Shown here: one piece after another, positions 1 through 8,604 of the stretch | Position numbering within the stretch: position 1 is the first letter of the stretch | Layout of the letters: every line of letters starts with the position of its first letter | Assembly: GCF_001590785.1 (NCBI RefSeq) | Contig: NZ_LTAO01000001.1 | Coordinates: 62,001 to 126,000 of the forward strand | Direction: 5' to 3' | Length of the DNA stretch: 64,000 nt | Source: Alkalihalobacillus trypoxylicola | GTDB taxonomy: Bacteria > Bacillota > Bacilli > Bacillales > Bacillaceae_D | Made by a program: the position numbers and the translations under genes | The notes under the pieces: generated by a model | What the model was told of the DNA's origin: nothing | What the model saw: the letters and a program-made list of their open reading frames with translations, nothing else | Database searches by the model: none

Positions 1-973
1 TCGGTTGAGAGATTTGTTGAGTATATTGAATAAACGCTTGTACATCACCAATTCTAATTGAATTGTTAATAACAAGTAACCCTCCAACTATACTAACTAG
101 AATATATCCTATATTAGATACAAACATCATAAGTGGCATCATGAGACCTGATATAAACTGAGATCGCCAACCTGTTTGATAAAGTTTTTCATTAATAACA
201 TTAAAATCTTCAATCGCCTTTTCTTCTTGACCATAAGCTTTTACAACTTGATGTCCACTAAATATCTCCTCAACATGGCCATTAATGGCACCTAACTCTT
301 TTTGTTGTTGCACGAAATACTTTTGTGACATTTTAGCTATTAGCCGGATGACAAGTAAGCTTAAAGGAATGGTCACTAAAATAACCAAAGATAAAAGTGG
401 ACTAATGATAAGCATCATCAAAATAATTCCAATAATCGTTATGACAGATGTAATAATTTGCGTTAATGCTTGCTGAAGAGAGTTGTTTATATTATCAATA
501 TCATTAACCGCTCTTGATAATAAATCCCCTGTTGAATGCTTATCAAAATAAGATAATGGCAAGCGAGTAAATTTTTCTTTTACTTCCTTACGTATACCTG
601 CTACTATTCTTTGCGATATTCCTGCCATGATAAATTGTTGTATAAAGCTAAAAAAGCTTGCTAGCACGTATAAGCCCATTAGGAAAATTAAAAGCTTAGC
701 TAAAAAAGTAAAATCAACCGGTAGTCCAGAAGTAAAACTATCAAATATAGAAGAGGTAGCATCCCCTAATATTTTTGGACTGACAACATTAAATAAAGTA
801 GCAAAAACAGAGGCTAAAATCACCAATAAAATCGCCCATTTTTGCGGTTTTAAATAAGAAAATAACCTTCTGAAGGTTTTCTTGAAATCTTTTGGCTTTT
901 CCGCCATCATCATCGGTCCATGATGAGAAGGACCTGGTCTGTGCTTACTATTCGTAGTAGATTCTTTACTCAT
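1..973 (-). CDS. ABC exporter half-transporter, partial (membrane domain only)
   Basis: This is the N-terminal 324 codons of an ABC-type exporter that runs off the left edge of the window. It starts at ATG 971-973, and that ATG overlaps the stop codon of the upstream half-transporter (TAATG), so the two are translationally coupled. The protein opens with a polar His/Met/Pro-rich tail of about 40 residues, then the hydrophobic segments of an ABC membrane domain (from LKPQKWAILLVIL onward). It includes the coupling-helix style stretch STGDLLSRAVNDIDNI and the motif VEEIFSGHQVVKAYGQEE. The nucleotide-binding domain would lie to the left. It is the expected catalytic partner of the next protein, forming a YfiBC- or BmrCD-like heterodimeric multidrug or lipid exporter; the substrate is unknown. 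Confidence 0.9.
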   Translation of the reverse strand, partial: MSKESTTNSKHRPGPSHHGPMMMAEKPKDFKKTFRRLFSYLKPQKWAILLVILASVFATLFNVVSPKILGDATSSIFDSFTSGLPVDFTFLAKLLIFLMGLYVLASFFSFIQQFIMAGISQRIVAGIRKEVKEKFTRLPLSYFDKHSTGDLLSRAVNDIDNINNSLQQALTQIITSVITIIGIILMMLIISPLLSLVILVTIPLSLLVIRLIAKMSQKYFVQQQKELGAINGHVEEIFSGHQVVKAYGQEEKAIEDFNVINEKLYQTGWRSQFISGLMMPLMMFVSNIGYILVSIVGGLLVINNSIRIGDVQAFIQYTQQISQP

Positions 974-2706
974 TACGCACTCTCCTCCTCTGATGATTGA
1001 GAGCGAACAATTTCTTGATAAATTATATTATCTACTAGCAGCTCTTCGTGAGTACCTTTCCCAACCATTTTTCCTTCATTTATCACGATGATTTGATCAG
1101 CATCTTTTATACTGCTTACTCGCTGAGCAACGACAATAAAAGTAGAATTTTTTAAATGAGTTTTTAATTCTTTTCTTAATCTCGCATCCGTTTTATAGTC
1201 TAGTGCAGAAAAGCTATCATCGAATAAATAAATACTTGCTTTTCTTAGTATCGCTCTAGCAATTGAAAGCCTTTGTTTTTGACCACCTGATAAATTAGCA
1301 CCTGATTTATCAATGACACTATTCAATCCATCTTCTTTCTCCATGACAAAATCATATGCTTGGGCTATTTTTAAGGCCTCTTTAATTTCTTCGTCTGTTG
1401 CGTCTTTTTTACCCACTCTCATATTTTCGGCAACGGTACCCGTAAATAAGGTAGCTTTTTGAGGAACAAAGCCAATTTGCTTTCTTAGGGCTTCTTGTTT
1501 AATGGAACGAACATCGACTCCATCTATTGAAACACTTCCAGCTTCAACATCAAAAAAACGAGGGATTAGATGTAATAATGTCGATTTTCCGGATCCGGTA
1601 CTTCCAATTATAGCGGTCATCTTTCCTGGCTTCGCCTCAAAGTCAATCTGTTCGAGTACTAACTTTTCGGCATTTTCAAAGCGAAAGTTGACAGAGTCAA
1701 AGGTAACGACACCTGAAGAAGAAAATGTTTTCTTCGTAGAGTTCGAGTCTTGGTCTACAATAGAAGGCTTCATATTTAATACTTCGTTAATTCTTTTAGC
1801 TGAGGCCTGCGCTCTCGGAATCATGATAAAACCAAATGAAAGCATAATTAGTGACATTAAAATCATCATCGCATATTGTATAAAGGCGATTAAGTTACCA
1901 ACCTCCATCAGCCCTTGCTCAATTCTAATGGCACCAAACCAAACAATTGCTACATTTGTAAAGTTCATAATGAGCATCATTAATGGAAAAAGAAATGACA
2001 TGATTTGATTAACTCGAATTCCCGTATCACGAAATTCTTCATTAGCTGAGTTAAATCTCTTTTGTTCCGTTTCTTCTCTGTTGAATGCTCGTATGACTCT
2101 GATTCCGTTTAAATTTTCTCGCAAAATCAAATTTAATCGATCTGTTTTCTGTTGTAAAACAGAAAACAAAGGAATGGCTTTTTTACTAATAAAAAAAATC
2201 GTTATAGCTAATACTGGTAACGCTCCTAAAAATATTAAAGATAGGCCAGCATCACGAGAAACAGCTAAAATAATCCCACCAATTAACATTAATGGCGCTC
2301 TTGTCATCATTCTTAACATCATATTCATAACATCTTGCACTTGTTTAACATCGTTAGTCGTTCTCGTTATAAGAGAAGCAGCCCCAATTCTTTCATATTC
2401 TTCAACCGACAGCTTTTCAACATGCACAAATAATGATTTACGAATATCTTTCCCAAAACCAAGTGCCACTCTAGTAGCGAAAAATGAGGAAGTTATCGAC
2501 AGTAGAATAGCTAAAATCGAACAGACGAGCATCCATCCACCCATTTGAAGCATATACGGCACATCTTCATTTACAATTCCAATATCCACTACTTGGGCCA
2601 TTAAAGTTGGTAACAATAACTCTAATAAACTCCCTAATAATGTTAGGATTAAAACTAAGACAATGAACCAGCGATATTGAGTTAAATACTTTAATATACT
2701 TCTCAT
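973..2706 (-). CDS. ABC exporter half-transporter with degenerate ATP site
   Basis: This 577-residue half-transporter has six predicted membrane helices (about residues 12-300) followed by a nucleotide-binding domain. Walker A GSTGSGKST is at residues 368-376, the signature LSGGQ at 472-476, and Walker B IYLFDD at 492-497. The residue after the Walker B aspartate is Asp497 instead of the catalytic Glu, and the H-loop reads VVAQR, with Gln in place of the switch His. Such changes mark the non-catalytic half of heterodimeric exporters. The start at 2706 has AAGGAG 9 nt upstream. The partner gene overlaps at the 3' end. The dinG-like helicase lies 40 bp upstream with no terminator between, so co-transcription is possible. 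Export of drugs or lipids is inferred from the family. Confidence 0.93.
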   Translation of the reverse strand: MRSILKYLTQYRWFIVLVLILTLLGSLLELLLPTLMAQVVDIGIVNEDVPYMLQMGGWMLVCSILAILLSITSSFFATRVALGFGKDIRKSLFVHVEKLSVEEYERIGAASLITRTTNDVKQVQDVMNMMLRMMTRAPLMLIGGIILAVSRDAGLSLIFLGALPVLAITIFFISKKAIPLFSVLQQKTDRLNLILRENLNGIRVIRAFNREETEQKRFNSANEEFRDTGIRVNQIMSFLFPLMMLIMNFTNVAIVWFGAIRIEQGLMEVGNLIAFIQYAMMILMSLIMLSFGFIMIPRAQASAKRINEVLNMKPSIVDQDSNSTKKTFSSSGVVTFDSVNFRFENAEKLVLEQIDFEAKPGKMTAIIGSTGSGKSTLLHLIPRFFDVEAGSVSIDGVDVRSIKQEALRKQIGFVPQKATLFTGTVAENMRVGKKDATDEEIKEALKIAQAYDFVMEKEDGLNSVIDKSGANLSGGQKQRLSIARAILRKASIYLFDDSFSALDYKTDARLRKELKTHLKNSTFIVVAQRVSSIKDADQIIVINEGKMVGKGTHEELLVDNIIYQEIVRSQSSEEESA

Positions 2707-2746
2707 TTACTGTACTCCTTACTTGTTGTAGCTTTCGATAAATTCT

Positions 2747-4681
2747 TTAGGATTCATTTTTAAGCCTTATACTTGTAGGCATCGCTTCATTAAGTTCTTG
2801 ATATAATTCTTCATACTCTCTTTCTTTCATCCAAACCGTAATTGCACCCGAGTCATTTTGTGTTCTAATTAATCTTCCCATCCCCTGACGTAGGCGTAAA
2901 ATCATAAAAGGAAGGTCTACGTCTTGAAAAGGGGAATCAGTCGCTTTTCTTTTTGCTTCAAAAACGGGGTCTTCTGGTGGAAAAGGTAATCCTGGTATGA
3001 GTACTTGTGTAAGTGACTCACCTGGAATATCGAGCCCTTCCCAAAGATGATAGGAAAGCAAAACAGAAGAGATTTCATTCTGAAATTGTTCTACTAATAA
3101 ACTAATTTCCTGATCACCCTCAAAATATAATGAGAATGGCCATTGTTTATTATTTGCCCATTTTCGAAAATCCTCCATCTCGTTTTTTGCTCGAAATAAA
3201 ATCAAACTTTTCCCTTCATTCTTAATCAGAGCCTCTTCTAATTCCTCCCATAACACCTGTTGGTCTTCTCGAAGTATATGAACATCAATAGCCATTTTTG
3301 ATTCGTAATCAAAGGGAGAATTTACAGAAAATGATAGAGCTTTATTTATGCCAAGACTTGAAGTAATATAAGAAAAATCTTGATTTTTTGATAAAGTTGC
3401 AGAAGAAAAAACGATAGGTAACTCTTTCGAAAAGACTTCTTCACTCAGTGTTCCATCTACTAATCGAGGCATAATCACTAGCGATAGTTCTCCCCTATTT
3501 TCCTCTACCCATATAATTCCTTCTGATTCCTGAAGAAATGTTTTTATCCCTAAAAGGAAAAAATCAAGATACTCTTCCATCATGTTTAAATAATACCGGT
3601 CCATCGTAAATAGTTGTACATCAAAAACAAGCTCGTCTAGAAGTTTTTCCACAACTTGAAACAACCTCTGAGCAATATTAATCATAGAAGGGGTACGCTC
3701 AATTTTCATTTTTGTTGAATGAACAACGTTTTGTGAATGTTCTCTTATCTCATCAAACCACTCATCATGTAGTAAAAGAATTTCCTCAATTAAAAATAAA
3801 GTCTCTTCGCGTACATTTTCTTCTGTGTAACCTGTAAGGACTTTAGTAAGAGTATCGGAATTAAATCGATAGGTAAATGCTTTCTGAGCGGCAAACTCTA
3901 GTAAATGCCCCTCATCAAATATGATACTGCTTGCCTCTGGTAACAATGGCAGCTGTCCTTCTCGTTTTCTCGATTCCTTTGTCCAAATATGCTCCATATA
4001 GAAATCATGAGAGCATATCATTAAATCTGAAGCCGCTTTATAATATTCCCTATTTAAGGTTTGACCACATCGATGTCGCAAATCACAAACGGAACACTGC
4101 TGTAAAGGGTCATAAGCAATTTCTTCCCATTTATCATCCGATAACCATTCATATTCCTTACGATCACCATAGCGATAATAAGAATCCATCGAATGGGTTT
4201 CTTGAAAAACAAAAGAGGGTATTTGATCATATACTTTATGGATTTCTTCATCATCTGTGCTCAAAATCAGATGATCTAACTTTTTAACACAAATATAATT
4301 TTCTCGCGCTTTTGCTAAACGAACATCGATTGGAGATTGAAACATTTGTTCCAGCTTCTCTTTATCTCCACCCTTTTTGACAATTTGTTCAATTAGTGTT
4401 TCATCAGCACAAGCAATAATAGCTGGCTTACGTAAATATCTTGCATATAAAATTGCATACATTAAATAAACGATGGTTTTACCTGTGCCAACTCCAGCCT
4501 CTGCAAAAATGGTTTTTTTTGATATAAAAGCTTGTTCTAATTGAAAAGCCATATAAATTTGTTCATCTCTAAGCTCATAGCCATGCTCTGGCATGATGTC
4601 ATAAAAAAAATCTCCTACATATTCCCCTAATTTCTGAAAAAAGTGGTCGTTTCGACCAAGTTTAAAAGGTAAGTCTTTCAT
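2747..4681 (-). CDS. DinG/XPD-family ATP-dependent DNA helicase
   Basis: This 644-residue superfamily 2 helicase resembles the YpvA/DinG group, which acts 5' to 3' on DNA during repair. Walker A (EAGVGTGKT) is at residues 61-69 and the DEGH box at 257-260. A C-terminal motif VI reads RQGMGRLIR. Four cysteines, C132, C197, C200 and C206, are spaced as in the Fe-S domain of XPD and DinG, so a 4Fe-4S cluster is expected. There is no N-terminal exonuclease domain, unlike the long DinG of some Firmicutes. AAGGAG sits 6 nt before the ATG. A TATAAT box lies about 25 bp before the ribosome-binding site, but its -35 is weak. The biological substrate is not shown by the sequence. Confidence 0.9.
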   Translation of the reverse strand: MKDLPFKLGRNDHFFQKLGEYVGDFFYDIMPEHGYELRDEQIYMAFQLEQAFISKKTIFAEAGVGTGKTIVYLMYAILYARYLRKPAIIACADETLIEQIVKKGGDKEKLEQMFQSPIDVRLAKARENYICVKKLDHLILSTDDEEIHKVYDQIPSFVFQETHSMDSYYRYGDRKEYEWLSDDKWEEIAYDPLQQCSVCDLRHRCGQTLNREYYKAASDLMICSHDFYMEHIWTKESRKREGQLPLLPEASSIIFDEGHLLEFAAQKAFTYRFNSDTLTKVLTGYTEENVREETLFLIEEILLLHDEWFDEIREHSQNVVHSTKMKIERTPSMINIAQRLFQVVEKLLDELVFDVQLFTMDRYYLNMMEEYLDFFLLGIKTFLQESEGIIWVEENRGELSLVIMPRLVDGTLSEEVFSKELPIVFSSATLSKNQDFSYITSSLGINKALSFSVNSPFDYESKMAIDVHILREDQQVLWEELEEALIKNEGKSLILFRAKNEMEDFRKWANNKQWPFSLYFEGDQEISLLVEQFQNEISSVLLSYHLWEGLDIPGESLTQVLIPGLPFPPEDPVFEAKRKATDSPFQDVDLPFMILRLRQGMGRLIRTQNDSGAITVWMKEREYEELYQELNEAMPTSIRLKNES

Positions 4682-4749
4682 TTCTATCTCCTTTAAGTCA
4701 GCATCATAACTTTATTATTATACTAAAAAGAAGCAGAAATGAATATAAA

Positions 4750-5916
4750 TCAGCTCTCTTTCGTTTCTATTAATTCTTTAGGTTTTAATAATCCAGAATG
4801 GTCGATATTTACCTCAACATTTATTTGATTTAAGGAATAGTTCTCTAATCCTGTATCCTGTGAAGAAATGATTTCCTTCCAGTCTTTGTAATGCTTCGTA
4901 TATAAGAAATATTCTAATTCATACAAATCTATTTGACGCTTCTTTGCCCAGTCATAGGTTGCTTTAACCTGGTCTTCTATGATTGATTCTGCTAATTCTT
5001 CTAATTCGTCTACAGGTAATTCTTCTAGTAACTCTACAATGTTTCCTTCCATTTTTATATGAACATTAAAAATGGCTTCATCATTTACTACTTGCTGACT
5101 CATTTCAATTTTAGGAAAATCAAAAACTAACACGGCTATTTTTTTCCCTTCTTTTTCTAGCATTAGAGGATATCTTTTTGTATCTTCATTCACCCAATGA
5201 TAGCCTTTATATTCATCTAAAGAAATAAAGCCTTTATATTGATGGTCCTCTAAAACATAGACACCATTGTACTCTAGCTTATTGGTTGGCTCTAGATTTT
5301 TTTTCCATTGAGTACGATTTATTTTTAATGAAGGCAATTTTGTAATTTTCCCAGGCTCATTATAATGAATGAAAACATCCTTTAAGTATAAGCTGTCTAC
5401 AAATGATTTTTGCTCTAAGATTTCTTCTGGTTTATGTAACAGAGTAACCAAGCTAGACAAATTAAAAAAAGCAGGAGCTGCAAAAATTTCATCAATCGGT
5501 TCATTAGTTGCAAATGCCCATTGTGACAGCCTTGTTTCACTATACCTTGTATAACCATCCAAAACTTCTTGTAGTCCATTTTGTAATAATCTTTCTGTGA
5601 AAACGACAGATGTCACATGACTCCAAAGCGTTCTAATTTGAGATGATTGATATAAGTTCGATATAGCCATATTAATCGTATCTCCTTCAGATCGACCTAT
5701 ATATACTTGAGCCTCTTGACCCGGGTTACTTTCTCTTTTTGCTACAAAAGAAAAATCCAGCATTTGAGAATAAGCTATGTATTTATTCGTTTCTGGATTA
5801 TAATCTAACCCTATTGCCACCGAGTAGTTTAAATCTTGAACATCATATAAATCCCAGCACCCTGCTAATAAGCATAGGAGAGAAAGCATTAATATCCACT
5901 TCAGTACAACCTTCAT
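4750..5916 (-). CDS. Spore germination lipoprotein, Ger(x)C family
   Basis: This is the C subunit of a Ger-type germinant receptor, a lipoprotein on the outer face of the spore inner membrane. The N-terminus is a signal peptide with lipobox LLAGC (cysteine near residue 20), and the body is a typical GerAC-family domain ending about 388 residues on. An in-frame TTG at 5925 overlaps the GerA stop but has no room for a ribosome-binding site, so I chose the ATG at 5914-5916, which has AAGGG 9 nt upstream. It is the last gene of a B-A-C receptor operon. The family role is germinant sensing together with the A and B subunits; the germinant is unknown. Confidence 0.9.
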   Translation of the reverse strand: MKVVLKWILMLSLLCLLAGCWDLYDVQDLNYSVAIGLDYNPETNKYIAYSQMLDFSFVAKRESNPGQEAQVYIGRSEGDTINMAISNLYQSSQIRTLWSHVTSVVFTERLLQNGLQEVLDGYTRYSETRLSQWAFATNEPIDEIFAAPAFFNLSSLVTLLHKPEEILEQKSFVDSLYLKDVFIHYNEPGKITKLPSLKINRTQWKKNLEPTNKLEYNGVYVLEDHQYKGFISLDEYKGYHWVNEDTKRYPLMLEKEGKKIAVLVFDFPKIEMSQQVVNDEAIFNVHIKMEGNIVELLEELPVDELEELAESIIEDQVKATYDWAKKRQIDLYELEYFLYTKHYKDWKEIISSQDTGLENYSLNQINVEVNIDHSGLLKPKELIETKES

Positions 5917-5921
5917 TTCTC

Positions 5922-7406
5922 TCAACCCTTTTTCTTCGTAATAATATTTGGAATATGAACTTTAAGACTTTTCGGTTTATCTAAAACGGCTGTTATCAAA
6001 TCAAGAAAGGTAACAGGTGAAAGAGGCTCTAAATAACCGACTCCAAAAGAAGTTAATCCAGCTGCATAACAAATGGTTATAAATAGTCCAACAAAAAAAC
6101 CAAACATCCCTAAAAAAGATGAGATGATTAAAATGAATAGCCTCAATAATGTTACCGTCCCAATTAACGATTGATTAATCAGAGTAAATTGAGCCACTGT
6201 CGAGACAGCCATGACAACTAATAGTGTTGGTGAAGTAAGTCCAGCTCTGATAGCCGCATCTCCAACGATTAATCCACCAATAACAGCTATCGTCTGTCCG
6301 ACTGACTTTGGTAATCTCACTCCAGCTTCGCGAAATATTTCAAACATCCATATCATTAAAAAAGCTTCCATTGGCCCAGAAAAAGGGATACCAAACCTAG
6401 AGTTACTTATGGTTGCTAATAAATGAAAGGGAATTTGCTCAACGTTATAAGTAGAAATACCCACCCAAAACCCTGGTAAAAAAACAGATACTAAAAGCCC
6501 AAATACTCTTAATAATCGCTCAAGTGCTACAAAATAAAAGGGGTTGTAATAATCCTCAGGTGACTTTATTTGTTCCGTCAAATTCGTAGGAGCAATTAAT
6601 ACCATTGGTGAGCCATCAATAATTAAAGCAAACCTACCTCTCTTTAGACTTTGAACCACAATATCAGCGCGCCCCCCATAGTTCACTAATGGAAACAGTG
6701 AAAACCTACCATTTCCTAAATACTCCTCAAGCTGCTGACTACTTTCAACATAATCAATGTCACATTCATCAAGCTTTTGAATAATTTGATCGAGGATTGA
6801 TGAACTTATTGTCCCCTCTAAATAGAATAAAGCAGCTACCGTCTGACTTTTCTTGCCTAAATCATACATTTTATTTTTTAATAAAGGTGTTTTAAGCCTT
6901 TTTCTAATTAAAGAAATATTCGTATGAATGTCCTCGGTAAAGCCATCTCTAGGTCCTTTTACAGAAATCTCCGTAGCCGATTCTTCTGTCTCTCTTTTTG
7001 CTACATTTGACATTACTCTAAAATAAAATTGATTCTTATCATGATAGAAGATTAATAAGTTTCCACTCAGCAAATTTTCAAACAAAGAATCGTTTGATGA
7101 AATCTTACTAAGTGCCAATGAATGATAATGCTCATCCCATAAGGTGTCCACCTCGTCAAAAAACATTGAGAGTTTTGGTAACAAATAGTCATTTAATTGC
7201 TTTAAGTCAATCATTGAGCTCGAATAAATTAACGTTAATTCCTCTTCTTTAAACGATATCGTTTGAAAAACAAAATCATCTGAATGAGCTAATAATTGTC
7301 GAATGGTTTTTAAATGATCACTTTTTAAAGCTTCTAAAGAATAGGAATTATAGGGCTGTTGCTGCTTACTCTCATTATCATCCTTGCTTCGATATTTTAT
7401 TTTCAA
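5922..7406 (-). CDS. Spore germination protein, GerA/GerKA family (A subunit)
   Basis: This 494-residue receptor A subunit has a soluble N-terminal half (about 1-280) and a C-terminal membrane half with about five helices. It contains the family segment PGFWVGISTYNVEQIPFHLL. A subunits are thought to form the oligomeric ion-conducting core of germinosome receptors in the spore inner membrane. The start is a TTG at 7404-7406 inside the end of the B-subunit gene; the strong GGAGGGG stretch just upstream supports it. The overlap of 29 nt with the B gene and about 4 nt with the C frame indicates one tight operon expressed in the forespore. Confidence 0.92.
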   Translation of the reverse strand: MKIKYRSKDDNESKQQQPYNSYSLEALKSDHLKTIRQLLAHSDDFVFQTISFKEEELTLIYSSSMIDLKQLNDYLLPKLSMFFDEVDTLWDEHYHSLALSKISSNDSLFENLLSGNLLIFYHDKNQFYFRVMSNVAKRETEESATEISVKGPRDGFTEDIHTNISLIRKRLKTPLLKNKMYDLGKKSQTVAALFYLEGTISSSILDQIIQKLDECDIDYVESSQQLEEYLGNGRFSLFPLVNYGGRADIVVQSLKRGRFALIIDGSPMVLIAPTNLTEQIKSPEDYYNPFYFVALERLLRVFGLLVSVFLPGFWVGISTYNVEQIPFHLLATISNSRFGIPFSGPMEAFLMIWMFEIFREAGVRLPKSVGQTIAVIGGLIVGDAAIRAGLTSPTLLVVMAVSTVAQFTLINQSLIGTVTLLRLFILIISSFLGMFGFFVGLFITICYAAGLTSFGVGYLEPLSPVTFLDLITAVLDKPKSLKVHIPNIITKKKG

Positions 7407-8496
7407 TCATCCTCCCCTCCTTTTTACTTACAGTCAAAATAATAAAAAAGCTAATAATCATAACAGCTACATAAATATAAAACAGCACTTTAAAATAAAC
7501 CTTATAAAAATCAATAATGTTAATAAAAGATAAAACAGGTGTAACAATCATCAATAGAAAGCTTATCAGCACCGTCCCTTTTAAAATCACTAATTTTTTT
7601 TTAGTCTGAAAAAGGTATTGTGTTAGCTCTATTATTAAATACACCGAAAAAGTGGTGCGAATAAAAGCTCCTGATAACCATTGATAAATCGATAAGAAAT
7701 CAACATTGGAAATATAATCACCAATCCGTACTAATAGCCACTGTTCATAGGCTGGATAACGCATATCGATGGAATGCAAACCAAAGAGTGCGATCGAAGC
7801 CATTAAAGGACCTAATGTTAAACCAATTAAGAAAAAATTTAAAAGCGAAAAATGCTGAGTTTTCATTCTTTTAGTTAATCGATGCTGAATGAGCAATATG
7901 GAAAAAGTTTCAAAAGTCGTGCTCAAAATATACAGTAGTGTTTTGCTTATATCCGAATAGGAAGTTGTGAAAAAAGGCTGTAATAAACCGTAATCTTTAA
8001 ACTGTAGGTTAGCCATTGTGACAAAAAAGCCAAATAAGATTACAAATGGCAAAAGAATCCCTGAAACGATTGCGATTGTTCTAATTCCTTTATTTAACAA
8101 ATAAAAAATAATGATAATTAAAGTTAATGTTGTGACGATTTTCGGCGTGTTTACTAAATAAGTGAGCTTTGTCCACTCTATGACCTCTTTTAATGTAGTA
8201 AAGCCATTTACAAAAAATATAGTGATAAAAATAATGGCCAAAGGATAGCTAACATACTTTCCCGTTCTTTGCTCTAACCAGCTTAAAAAGTGCAAAGAAT
8301 TCGTTTTTTTCATAAGTAAGGCAAGAAGCCATGCCCACAAAATACAAAAAGGAAGCGCTAGTAATACGGCAATCCATGAATCTTTATTTGAAAATTGTAA
8401 AAGTAACGGAATAATTGTCACATGATTAACCAAACCAATAGATAATAACAAAATCAGAAATGTTTGTGAAATCGATATTTTATCGACAGCTATCAT
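7378..8496 (-). CDS. Spore germination permease, GerAB/GerKB family (B subunit)
   Basis: This 372-residue protein has about ten hydrophobic helices and belongs to the GerAB family of the APC amino-acid transporter superfamily. B subunits bind the germinant, usually an amino acid, in the spore inner membrane. The ATG at 8496 follows a G-rich GGGGG stretch. It is the first gene of the receptor operon, ahead of the A and C subunits. Canonical gerA-type operons are A-B-C and gerK is A-C-B, so the B-A-C order here is less usual. A possible forespore promoter lies just upstream. Confidence 0.92.
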   Translation of the reverse strand: MIAVDKISISQTFLILLLSIGLVNHVTIIPLLLQFSNKDSWIAVLLALPFCILWAWLLALLMKKTNSLHFLSWLEQRTGKYVSYPLAIIFITIFFVNGFTTLKEVIEWTKLTYLVNTPKIVTTLTLIIIIFYLLNKGIRTIAIVSGILLPFVILFGFFVTMANLQFKDYGLLQPFFTTSYSDISKTLLYILSTTFETFSILLIQHRLTKRMKTQHFSLLNFFLIGLTLGPLMASIALFGLHSIDMRYPAYEQWLLVRIGDYISNVDFLSIYQWLSGAFIRTTFSVYLIIELTQYLFQTKKKLVILKGTVLISFLLMIVTPVLSFINIIDFYKVYFKVLFYIYVAVMIISFFIILTVSKKEGRMIENKISKQG

Positions 8497-8526
8497 AAGG
8501 ATACCCCCGTGACAATCTTTATTTTT

Positions 8527-8560
8527 TTAGTTGCCCCTATTAGCGCTTTTTTTATTCATT
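8527..8560 (-). promoter_or_regulatory. Possible forespore sigma-G-like promoter of the ger operon
   Basis: On the minus strand a TGAATA box is followed 18-19 nt later by GCAACTA, 30-40 bp before the first germination gene. The -35 fits sigma-G/sigma-F consensus well but the -10 only partly. This is a weak call based on position and on the known forespore expression of ger operons. Confidence 0.3.
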
Positions 8561-8564
8561 CCAT

Positions 8565-8598
8565 AAAAAAAAAATCACCCTAATGAGGATGATTTTTT
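8565..8598 (-). terminator. Intrinsic terminator after the MATE-like gene
   Basis: The 9-bp stem (8573-8581 with 8586-8594) has a 4-nt loop and is followed on the minus strand by a run of ten T. The other side also has six T, so it may work in both directions. Confidence 0.85.
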
Positions 8599-8604
8599 AC
8601 AAGA

